From Balneolales bacterium (lineage in GTDB: Bacteria > Bacteroidota > Rhodothermia > Balneolales > Natronogracilivirgulaceae): DNA of 6,345 nucleotides. The stretch covers positions 1 to 6,345 of the forward strand of contig SLLW01000264.1 of the NCBI GenBank assembly GCA_007133875.1, given 5' to 3'. A program made the translations under genes and the position numbers. This document shows positions 1 to 6,005 of the stretch, in pieces. The first letter of the stretch is position 1. Each line of letters starts with the position of its first letter. A model generated the notes under the pieces. The model made no database searches, was not told the DNA's origin, and saw nothing but the letters and a program-made list of their open reading frames with translations.

Positions 1-796
1 CCGAGGAGTTGATCACCGATCCGTATGACATATTGTTAAGCAATGCGTATGTGAGGCTGTTGTACCCGATAGCACCTCTCGTATTCTGCACGGCGCCCGC
101 AACACCTTCGTTGCCGTTTCCACCGATTCCGGTTGGCCAGTTGACGCTGGTGGCATATCCGACACGCTCCCGCCAGCGATCCGAGACACGGGTCAGGTAA
201 CTGGTCCACACATTGGTTGTACCTGATCCATCGGATCGGTGAACTACGGTAATTCGCAGGTTGGGAAGATCCACGTCCGGGTTCAGCTCTGCGATTTTCG
301 GATCGTCCCAGCGGGTGATATCACCCATATAGATATCAACCAGCACCTCACCGGAAAAAACCAGCCCCTTGTCGATGCCCGGAATATTATAGGTCGGCAC
401 AACATCGGCCAGCGTAACAGGCATGTTGAGTGCCCGCCCGCCGGTTGATTGCTCGACATTATTCATGACTTCATCCGACAAATAGGCTTCGCTCATTCCG
501 AACATGACCGTCTGCTCAATGAACTGGCGAATTCCACCCCCTGAACCGATGGATTGATAGTTCAAGGTTATGCGCCCGTTGGTTTTGTCACGGTAGTCAT
601 CCGCCATGGCGGTAATCAGCGGTGCGGGAAACGTAGCGCCGGCTCCGAGCAGGTCGATCCGGTTCTGTGAGCTTTGCCGTCCTTCCTGAAGCTGGCCGGG
701 TGTCGCGTCATCGCCGTTGCCACAAGCGAAAGTGATTGCCATCAGCACGATGGCGAGGGGGAACATTAGAAAGAAATTTCTGTTGTTTGGTATCAT
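1..796 (-). CDS. pstS: Phosphate ABC transporter substrate-binding lipoprotein PstS (3' end cut off by the window edge)
   Basis: PstS is the periplasmic receptor that captures inorganic phosphate and delivers it to the PstCAB permease. 265 codons are visible; compared with the usual 320-350 residues, roughly the last 60-90 are missing. The N-terminus has Asn/Arg, a hydrophobic stretch (residues 8-24) and ITFAC, a relaxed lipobox with Cys25 as the likely lipidated residue. Family motifs seen are GAGATFPAPL (51-60), YQSIGSGGGIRQF (80-92), HRSDGSGTT (186-194, phosphate-binding loop) and RGAIGY (240-245). I chose the ATG at 796 because it supplies a charged n-region; the in-frame ATG at 766 would leave no positive residue before the hydrophobic core. 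No clear Shine-Dalgarno is present. An 11-bp-periodic Pho-box array lies about 85 bp upstream. One oddity: the position aligned with phosphate-binding Asp56 of E. coli mature PstS is Glu103 (FGMSEAYLSDE). Identity is near certain; pstCAB probably follow to the left of the window. Confidence 0.95.
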   Translation of the reverse strand, partial: MIPNNRNFFLMFPLAIVLMAITFACGNGDDATPGQLQEGRQSSQNRIDLLGAGATFPAPLITAMADDYRDKTNGRITLNYQSIGSGGGIRQFIEQTVMFGMSEAYLSDEVMNNVEQSTGGRALNMPVTLADVVPTYNIPGIDKGLVFSGEVLVDIYMGDITRWDDPKIAELNPDVDLPNLRITVVHRSDGSGTTNVWTSYLTRVSDRWRERVGYATSVNWPTGIGGNGNEGVAGAVQNTRGAIGYNSLTYALLNNMSYGSVINSS

Positions 797-879
797 ATGT
801 GTTCTTTTTGGTTTCGAACGCGACGGCCTGTGTCGGCACGTCGTGGTTAGTTGTATGATGCTTGAAGTTTCCATGCCGT

Positions 880-933
880 ATGTTACCAGTGATGTGTTAT
901 GCCAATGTTGGCGTTATGTTACCTTAGTGTTAA
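880..933 (-). promoter_or_regulatory. Pho-box array and -10 element upstream of pstS
   Basis: Read in the pstS direction there are four half-sites, each starting exactly 11 bp after the one before: TTAACA (933-928), GTAACA (922-917), CCAACA (911-906) and ATAACA (900-895). A 9-bp spacer leads to TAACAT (885-880), a 4/6 match to TATAAT that keeps the key TA...T positions. No -35 box is needed in PhoB-activated promoters, because the Pho box occupies that position. The array and hexamer are seen directly; PhoB binding is inferred from the 11-bp period, from the target gene and from the same layout at two other promoters in this window. The implied 5' leader is about 75 nt. Confidence 0.75.
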
Positions 934-993
934 GAAGAAGTGTGCCGTGTCCGCTCTCCGGACTGCTTCTCTATGATGTTTGTGCGGATGTGT

Positions 994-2241
994 TTAAAAC
1001 TGCATGCGAAATCCGCTGAAGATGGTGGATGCCTTGCCGGAGACGTCGGTATCGCTATTCCGGTTTTCCGCCAGTTCATACCCCAGCATGAATTTCAGGT
1101 TATGACTGTGGATGTAATAATTGACTCCGATGTACCAGGCGGTATACTCATCTCCGCTCGCATACAGGTTCGGAACCCGATCCGCATAACGGTTCTGGCC
1201 CACGCTTACACCCGTATCCCCGGAGATTTGCTCATAGCGGGCGACCGCCTGGAAGGTTTCCGGTACAATGAAAACGGAGGGCAGGATGTAGAAACCACTG
1301 ATATCCCCGTTTTCGGAATCGCTGCCCGACAGGTATTCCGCACGCAGGTCGATTCCGCCGGTACCAAAATGTCCGCTGACTGCAAACGCATCCTCAAATC
1401 GATAGTACCCATTGCTGTTGGTCCGGTGCAGGTAATCCGCGCGAAACCGGGTCTGAAACCCGTCGGCAATCAGGCCATCCAGATTGAGTCCGCCGCTGGC
1501 ATTCAGCAGATAACTGTCAGTGTCACTGCCCATGCGACCGGTACCAACCGATTGCCCGTTGTACACACCCAGATAATAGGATAACAGCAGGATGGAGCCG
1601 TTCAAACGCAGTCCGATCGGCTTGCCCCCGTTCAGATGTCCGTCGAGGCGGGTCCGCTCGAATGTCAATATGCTGGCTGATGACGTATTTTGCTCATGGC
1701 CGAATCGCGGCTTTGCTTTACCGAATGTGATATTGGTGCTGGGCAGGCCGGAATAGGTCAAGGTTGCGGCGTCCAGATCCGCATTGGAGAGCACGTTGGC
1801 CTCAACCAGATACGAAAAATCCCCATAAAGTGTGCCTTGTAAGCCAAGACGAACCCTCCGGATTTCAAAACTGCTGTAGTCGTCCGCGTCCGTAATTCCC
1901 CCGTCATTGCTCCCGGAGGAAAATGCGTATTGGCCCTGGATGCGTCCCCGTACCCGCATGGAATTGGTTGTGTTACGATTGGGAATGACGATGACATCGG
2001 GGATATCGGATGCCGCGGTTTCAGTGCCGGCTCTCTTTGATACCATACCGGCTGGTGATATAGCGGCGGTGAGCCCAGGCGGGTTGGCAGGCAAGTTAGC
2101 AAGATGAGCAGCAAACGAGGTGGCGGTTTGACTAGTGACGGCAACCGGTTTTTCACCCGGATTACCTGTGGCCAAAACCGGTGTACAGATCAGGACAAAT
2201 CCGGTGATCTGAAGAAACTTCAAAGTTGTATTCATGCTCAT
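994..2241 (-). CDS. Phosphate-selective porin of the OprP/OprO family
   Basis: This is an outer-membrane beta-barrel channel, likely for phosphate or polyphosphate uptake into the periplasm. Of its 415 residues, 1-24 form a signal peptide (Lys8, hydrophobic core, VLA cleavage site), and about 25-90 form an unconserved Ala/Pro/Thr-rich stretch. The barrel starts near residue 95 (RVRGRIQGQYAF). Family hallmarks are FEIRRVRLGLQGTLYGDFSY (125-144), GKAKPRFGHEQNTSS (174-188), ILTFERTRL (191-199), YLGVYNG (223-229) and a late strand pair near 367-390 (TAWYIGVNYYIHS ... LKFMLGY). The protein ends in Phe (FSGFRMQF), the BAM-targeting signature of outer-membrane barrels. Length suits OprP-like proteins (about 400-440). 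A second ATG two codons in (2235) could also start it; no Shine-Dalgarno decides. It is divergent from phoB and on the same strand as pstS, with a Pho-type promoter of its own, which supports phosphate as substrate. I could not confirm the basic residues of the OprP phosphate ladder by eye, so strict selectivity is inferred. Confidence 0.88.
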   Translation of the reverse strand: MSMNTTLKFLQITGFVLICTPVLATGNPGEKPVAVTSQTATSFAAHLANLPANPPGLTAAISPAGMVSKRAGTETAASDIPDVIVIPNRNTTNSMRVRGRIQGQYAFSSGSNDGGITDADDYSSFEIRRVRLGLQGTLYGDFSYLVEANVLSNADLDAATLTYSGLPSTNITFGKAKPRFGHEQNTSSASILTFERTRLDGHLNGGKPIGLRLNGSILLLSYYLGVYNGQSVGTGRMGSDTDSYLLNASGGLNLDGLIADGFQTRFRADYLHRTNSNGYYRFEDAFAVSGHFGTGGIDLRAEYLSGSDSENGDISGFYILPSVFIVPETFQAVARYEQISGDTGVSVGQNRYADRVPNLYASGDEYTAWYIGVNYYIHSHNLKFMLGYELAENRNSDTDVSGKASTIFSGFRMQF

Positions 2242-2288
2242 ATGATTAGTGATTGATTTAGATGAAATGAGTGGTGTTACCGGATCAA

Positions 2289-2342
2289 AGTGTAGGGACC
2301 CTTCATTATCTGTTTGTTACCGCCAGATTATGATATCGTTAG
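2289..2342 (-). promoter_or_regulatory. Pho-box array and -10 element upstream of the porin gene
   Basis: In the porin direction four half-sites sit in exact 11-bp register: CTAACG (2342-2337), ATAATC (2331-2326), GTAACA (2320-2315) and ATAATG (2309-2304). A 9-bp spacer (2303-2295) is followed by TACACT (2294-2289) as the -10 hexamer, a 4/6 match to TATAAT. The half-sites are more degenerate than those before pstS but share the TAA core and spacing. Transcription would start near 2283, giving a leader of about 40 nt. PhoB binding is inferred, not shown. Confidence 0.7.
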
Positions 2343-2409
2343 CTCGTGGCGGATGTCCTTTATCTCTGCCGAAAAAGCCGGGAATGATTTCTGGAAGCGA
2401 AGGATTTTG

Positions 2410-2442
2410 GTAACATTTTCGTAATATGCCGTTGGTTATATT
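2410..2442 (+). promoter_or_regulatory. Pho box and -10 element upstream of phoBR
   Basis: Two heptamers, GTAACAT (2410-2416) and GTAATAT (2421-2427), are repeated with an 11-bp period, the classic two-half-site Pho box. After the second six-base core (ending 2426) a 10-bp spacer leads to TATATT (2437-2442), a 5/6 match to the -10 consensus. Transcription would start about 2449, leaving roughly 47 nt before the TTG start of phoB. This suggests positive autoregulation of phoBR by PhoB, as known in other bacteria. Only two half-sites are seen here, against four at the pstS and porin promoters. Confidence 0.7.
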
Positions 2443-2495
2443 AGCACCTGAAAACAGCGGTCTTATCAAACGATGAACCCATCAGTCCAAACAAT

Positions 2496-3176
2496 TTGTC
2501 AAAATCACACATACTTTTAGTAGATGACGAGCACGATATCCTGGATCTCATCGAGTATAATCTGATCAAGCAGGGATACAGCGTTACCAAGGCCGACAGC
2601 GGCAGCAGTGCGCTGGCATTCGCCCGGGAACATCATCCGGATCTGATTTTGCTGGATATCATGATGCCGGGTATGGACGGGTACGAAGTGTGCTCGCACT
2701 TGAAGCAGGATCCGTCCCTGAAAAACATTCCGGTTATCTTTCTTACCGCCCGAAGCGATGAAACCTCCGAAGTCCGGGGGCTCGATCTGGGGGGGGATGA
2801 TTATGTCACCAAACCCATCAGCATATCCAAGTTGTTATCCCGGATTAAAGCGCTCTTGCGCCGCAGCCGGGGCGCGGTTGAGAAGTCTGAAGAACCGATC
2901 GTAATCCATGGGCTTGAAATTGACCGGGAGCAATATGTGGTAATCAAAAATGGCAACGAAATACGGCTGCCGAGGAAAGAATTTGAGGTACTCTACTTTC
3001 TGGCCCGTCACAAAGGGAAGGTGGTCACCCGGCAGGTATTGCTGGATGAGATTTGGGGCAATAATATCTATGTCGTCGACCGTACGGTGGATGTGCATAT
3101 CCGGAAGATCCGGGAGAAAATCGGCGATGATATGATTGAGACGATAAAAGGAGTGGGGTATCGATTCCGGAAATGA
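2496..3176 (+). CDS. phoB: Phosphate regulon response regulator PhoB (OmpR/PhoB family)
   Basis: This DNA-binding response regulator is phosphorylated by PhoR under phosphate limitation and activates Pho promoters. Its 226 residues match PhoB length (about 229). The receiver domain spans about 4-120, with acidic pair Asp10/Asp11, phospho-acceptor Asp54 (LILLDIMMPGMDG), switch Thr84 and Lys106 (DDYVTKP). The C-terminal winged helix covers about 133-226, with LPRKEFEVLYFLA (158-170) and recognition helix region RTVDVHIRKIREKIG (196-210), ending IKGVGYRFRK. The start is a TTG giving LSKSHILLVDDE; no ATG or GTG lies in frame just upstream, and the nearby ATG at 2473 is in another frame. No Shine-Dalgarno is visible. 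The last codons overlap phoR by 4 bp (ATGA). Context with PhoR, PstS and a phosphate porin makes PhoB much likelier than another OmpR-type regulator. Confidence 0.93.
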   Translation: MSKSHILLVDDEHDILDLIEYNLIKQGYSVTKADSGSSALAFAREHHPDLILLDIMMPGMDGYEVCSHLKQDPSLKNIPVIFLTARSDETSEVRGLDLGGDDYVTKPISISKLLSRIKALLRRSRGAVEKSEEPIVIHGLEIDREQYVVIKNGNEIRLPRKEFEVLYFLARHKGKVVTRQVLLDEIWGNNIYVVDRTVDVHIRKIREKIGDDMIETIKGVGYRFRK

Positions 3177-4297
3177 AGAGTCAAGTCGGCTTCAAAAAAT
3201 TTAAAACCGGCATTCGGCTGGCATGGATTCCTGCCATGGTATCAGGCGCGATATTTTTTTTGCTTCTGATGATGGTTTCAGAATCGGTTTGGGTGTCGGT
3301 GGCAGGGGCGATTGTTATGATGGGTGCTGTATTTTTGTCGGTCTACGGCACTTCTGTATTTTTGCTGAGGAAGCCGTTGGATGGTATCCGGGAGACGATT
3401 CGGGAGAGTTCGGAGCGGGCCACGCAGCACAATGAAGAGAACAAACCCGGAGAGCGTTTATCGAAATCGGAGCGGATGGCATCCGAACCGGTTGATCGCG
3501 ATGAGCTGCAGGGGATATTGAGAGATGCGGAGCGGAACCGTGCGCTGGTCATCAAGGAATTCAAACGTATGGATGAGACCGACAACTATCGAAAGGAGTT
3601 CATCGGGGACATCTCGCATGAGTTGAAGACACCGATATTTACAGTACAAGGCTATCTGGAGACCCTGTTGAACGGTGCACTGGAAGATCCCGAAGTCAAT
3701 GAGGTGTTCCTGATCAAAGCGATGAAAAATGTCAACCGCCTGATCTATCTGACCAATGACCTGATGGAAATTTCGAGATTGGAGACCGGTGAGTTAAAAC
3801 CGAAAATCCAGATGATTCCGATCAACTCGATTATCACGGATGTGGTGGATACGTTGCAGCCGAAGGCGGAGCAGGAGGATATTGAGATTGTTTTCGAGGA
3901 GCGGAAGGTGAATGCGTTTGTGCTGGCCGACCGGAACCAAATACGTCAGGTGTTGGTGAACCTGATTGATAATGCCATCAAGTACAACAAACCGGGTGGC
4001 AAAGTATATATACGTACTGAATCTGTTCGGGAGGATCCGTCCAGAGTCCGGATTTCGGTACGGGATACGGGTATCGGAATGACAAATCACGATGCCAAAC
4101 GGGTGACGGAGCGTTTTTTCCGGGTAGACAAATCCCGGTCAAGAGAGCAGGGCGGCACCGGCCTGGGGCTGGCTATCGTCAAGCATATTCTGGAATCTCA
4201 TAATGAGGAGCTTCAGATTGAAAGCAAACCCGGATCCGGCTCGATGTTTTATTTTTCACTTAAAAGCGCAGATTACCGGTCAGATCAGGATGAATAG
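3173..4297 (+). CDS. phoR: Phosphate regulon sensor histidine kinase PhoR
   Basis: This inner-membrane histidine kinase donates phosphate to PhoB. It has 374 residues. Two hydrophobic helices (about 17-35 and 39-64) are joined by only a few residues, so there is almost no periplasmic sensor. The region 66-125 is charged and may be a divergent HAMP-type linker (RKPLDGIRETI at the start, DRDELQGILRDAE near 108-120). HisKA carries the H-box FIGDISHELKTP with His149. The ATPase domain has the N-box RQVLVNLIDNAIKYN (Asn267), G1 RDTGIGM (Asp298), the F-box RFFRVDKSRS and G2 GGTGLGLA (327-334). No PAS domain is seen, unlike E. coli PhoR (431 residues). Such a sensor fits indirect control, in E. coli through the PstSCAB-PhoU complex. 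The ATG overlaps the phoB stop as ATGA, implying translational coupling. The kinase is complete with all catalytic motifs. The specific name rests on the phoB partner and the phosphate neighbours. Confidence 0.92.
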   Translation: MKSQVGFKKFKTGIRLAWIPAMVSGAIFFLLLMMVSESVWVSVAGAIVMMGAVFLSVYGTSVFLLRKPLDGIRETIRESSERATQHNEENKPGERLSKSERMASEPVDRDELQGILRDAERNRALVIKEFKRMDETDNYRKEFIGDISHELKTPIFTVQGYLETLLNGALEDPEVNEVFLIKAMKNVNRLIYLTNDLMEISRLETGELKPKIQMIPINSIITDVVDTLQPKAEQEDIEIVFEERKVNAFVLADRNQIRQVLVNLIDNAIKYNKPGGKVYIRTESVREDPSRVRISVRDTGIGMTNHDAKRVTERFFRVDKSRSREQGGTGLGLAIVKHILESHNEELQIESKPGSGSMFYFSLKSADYRSDQDE

Positions 4298-4395
4298 CGA
4301 TGGATAGGTATTAGGAGGTTTGTTTTCTTCCATTTCAGGCACCTGTTCATAAAAACCAAGGTTGCACCCAAAGTTGATTTAGATGCCCAGGTAAA

Positions 4396-4430
4396 AAAAC
4401 CTTCCGGGTATTTGGGGCCCGGAAGGTTTT
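4396..4430. terminator. Bidirectional rho-independent terminator between phoR and the aldehyde dehydrogenase gene
   Basis: A perfect 13-bp inverted repeat, AAAACCTTCCGGG (4396-4408) and CCCGGAAGGTTTT (4418-4430), encloses a 9-nt loop. The right side gives a T4 run for transcripts coming from phoR. On the other strand the A7 tract (4393-4399) becomes a T7 run for transcripts from the aldehyde dehydrogenase operon. It lies about 100 bp past the phoR stop and 15 bp past the dehydrogenase stop, between convergent genes, as expected for a shared terminator. Confidence 0.92.
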
Positions 4431-4444
4431 AACAGATGCTTAAC

Positions 4445-6001
4445 TTATTGTTGCCATTTACCGTTAACCAATCGAAAGATATTTAGAGGGTTATTATCTT
4501 TAAGTTCGTCCGGTAGCTGACTGTCGGGAAAGTTCTGGAAACAAACAGGACGGGCAAACCTGTTGATAGCCGAGGTTCCTACTGAGGTCGTACGACTATC
4601 GGTAGTTGCCGGGAAGGGGCCGCCATGAATCATTGCATGATTTACGGCAACACCGGTGGGGTAGCCGTTAAAAATTAGGCGTCCAACCTTTCTTTGGAGC
4701 ACTGCAATCAAGTCTTTGTAGTTTTCCAGATCTTCTTCGGTTCCGAATAATGAAGCTGTGAGATGGCCTTGCAGATTTTCAGCAATCCTGACAAGCTTTT
4801 TGCTATTTTCAGCTGTGACAGCCAGTATGACGGGACCGAAAACTTCTTTTTCAAGTTCCTGGTTGGAAAGAAAGTGGTCAGAACCTACCTGAAGGAGATG
4901 AGCATTTCCCGAGTTCGTTCCATTTTCTTCGCTGTTGGCAATCAACTGAACCCCTTCCTGTTGCAGTAGATTATCAAGACCTTTCCTGTAAGCTGTGCTT
5001 ATATCCGGAGTTAACATGGTGCCCGGTTGAGCTTTTTGAAATTGTTCTGTCAGCGTAGCCCGGAAGTTTTGGGCATCTTCGGAGTCCTCATAAACAACAA
5101 GACCAGGTTTGGTACAAAATTGTCCGACACCAAGATTAACCGAATTTGTCACTCCCTCTGCAATATTATCTTTGTTTTCTTTAAGGGCCCCGGGTAGCAG
5201 GAATACAGGATTGGTACTGCCCATCTCTGCATGAACCGGAATCGGTTCCGGCCGGTTAACGGCAGCATCAAACAGTGCTTTACCACCATTGAAAGAACCT
5301 GTAAAGCCAATAGACTTAATATATGGATGATTTACAATAGCCATTCCGACATCCTTCGATGCTCCCTGAACCATAGAAAACGTTCCTTTGGGCATGCCCG
5401 TTTTTTCGATAGCTTTGCCAACAGCACCTGCCACCAGTTCACAGGTTCCGGGGTGAGCGGGATGAGCTTTAACCACAATGGTACAACCGGCGGCCAGAGC
5501 CGAGGCTGTATCCCCGCCAGCAACGGAAAAGGCCATCGGAAAGTTACTGGCTCCAAAAACACCTACGGGACCCAGCGCCATTTTCATGCTTTTTATAGTA
5601 GGGGATGACTCTTCCGTATTAATACGGGCATCAACCCATGAACCTTCCACAAGAACTTCCCCAAAAAGCTTTAATTGATTAACCGTCCGGGCTCGCTCCC
5701 CTTCCAGTCGTTTCCGGGTAAGGCCCGTTTCCGCTATGCATCGTTCGATCAACTCATCACCCAGATACATGATTTCATCGGCAATCGTCTCCAGAAACTT
5801 TCCTTTTTCTGCTCCGCTCTTATGCCTGTAAACCTGAAAAGCTTCTTCAGCTAACTCTATGGCCTGGTTAATCTCCTGTTTTGTAGCCTCGATATACCTG
5901 GGCTCAAGCTCTTCATTATTTGCAGGGTTAACAGCTCGGAATGCTTGGTTCCCGTTTCCTGATCTTTTCTCACCTAAAAAATTCAATCCTGTTAAGTTCA
6001 T
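4445..6001 (-). CDS. NADP-dependent 2,5-dioxopentanoate (alpha-ketoglutarate semialdehyde) dehydrogenase, aldehyde dehydrogenase superfamily
   Basis: The likely reaction oxidises 2,5-dioxopentanoate to 2-oxoglutarate in the cytoplasm, the last step of non-phosphorylating pentose, glucarate/galactarate or hydroxyproline breakdown. The 518 residues suit this subfamily. Visible catalytic residues are Asn153 (GASNFPMAFSVAGGDTASAL, the subfamily's characteristic motif), Lys178 (VVKAHPAHPG, cofactor binding), IGFTGS (231-236, nucleotide-binding turn), Glu259 (HAEMGSTNPVFLLP), nucleophile Cys296 (GVGQFCTKPG) and Glu387 (EVFGP). The C-terminal segment near 454-480 (NHAMIHGGPFPATTDSRTTS) is also typical of the group. 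The ATG at 6001 lies 4 bp after the stop of the upstream FAH-fold gene, indicating one transcript with coupled translation. A strong terminator follows. Other aldehyde dehydrogenases are possible, but the HAMIHGGPFPAT and GQFCTKPG motifs and the FAH-fold partner favour this substrate. NADP preference is from family knowledge. Confidence 0.85.
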   Translation of the reverse strand: MNLTGLNFLGEKRSGNGNQAFRAVNPANNEELEPRYIEATKQEINQAIELAEEAFQVYRHKSGAEKGKFLETIADEIMYLGDELIERCIAETGLTRKRLEGERARTVNQLKLFGEVLVEGSWVDARINTEESSPTIKSMKMALGPVGVFGASNFPMAFSVAGGDTASALAAGCTIVVKAHPAHPGTCELVAGAVGKAIEKTGMPKGTFSMVQGASKDVGMAIVNHPYIKSIGFTGSFNGGKALFDAAVNRPEPIPVHAEMGSTNPVFLLPGALKENKDNIAEGVTNSVNLGVGQFCTKPGLVVYEDSEDAQNFRATLTEQFQKAQPGTMLTPDISTAYRKGLDNLLQQEGVQLIANSEENGTNSGNAHLLQVGSDHFLSNQELEKEVFGPVILAVTAENSKKLVRIAENLQGHLTASLFGTEEDLENYKDLIAVLQRKVGRLIFNGYPTGVAVNHAMIHGGPFPATTDSRTTSVGTSAINRFARPVCFQNFPDSQLPDELKDNNPLNIFRLVNGKWQQ

Positions 6002-6005
6002 ATAA

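Noticed and set aside
1..448. Short plus-strand open frames at 9-200 and 239-448
   Set aside because: Both are antisense to pstS, which has clear conserved motifs across this interval.
949..963. Small hairpin GTCCG-CTCTC-CGGAC after the porin stop, as a possible terminator
   Set aside because: The stem has only 5 bp and no T-run follows on the porin strand, so it is too weak to call. Some read-through from the porin into pstS is possible.
940..1584. A 214-codon plus-strand open frame opposite the porin gene
   Set aside because: It lies antisense to the clear porin coding sequence, and its translation shows no family motif. The porin frame has a signal peptide, family motifs and a terminal Phe.
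2275..2280. An extra TGTTAC half-site in the porin leader
   Set aside because: It is 29 bp from the nearest array half-site, out of the 11-bp register, and would lie downstream of the proposed transcription start. A single hexamer is easily met by chance.
5231..5608. A 125-codon plus-strand open frame inside the dehydrogenase gene
   Set aside because: It is antisense to the well-supported aldehyde dehydrogenase, whose catalytic motifs span this stretch; no independent evidence supports it.
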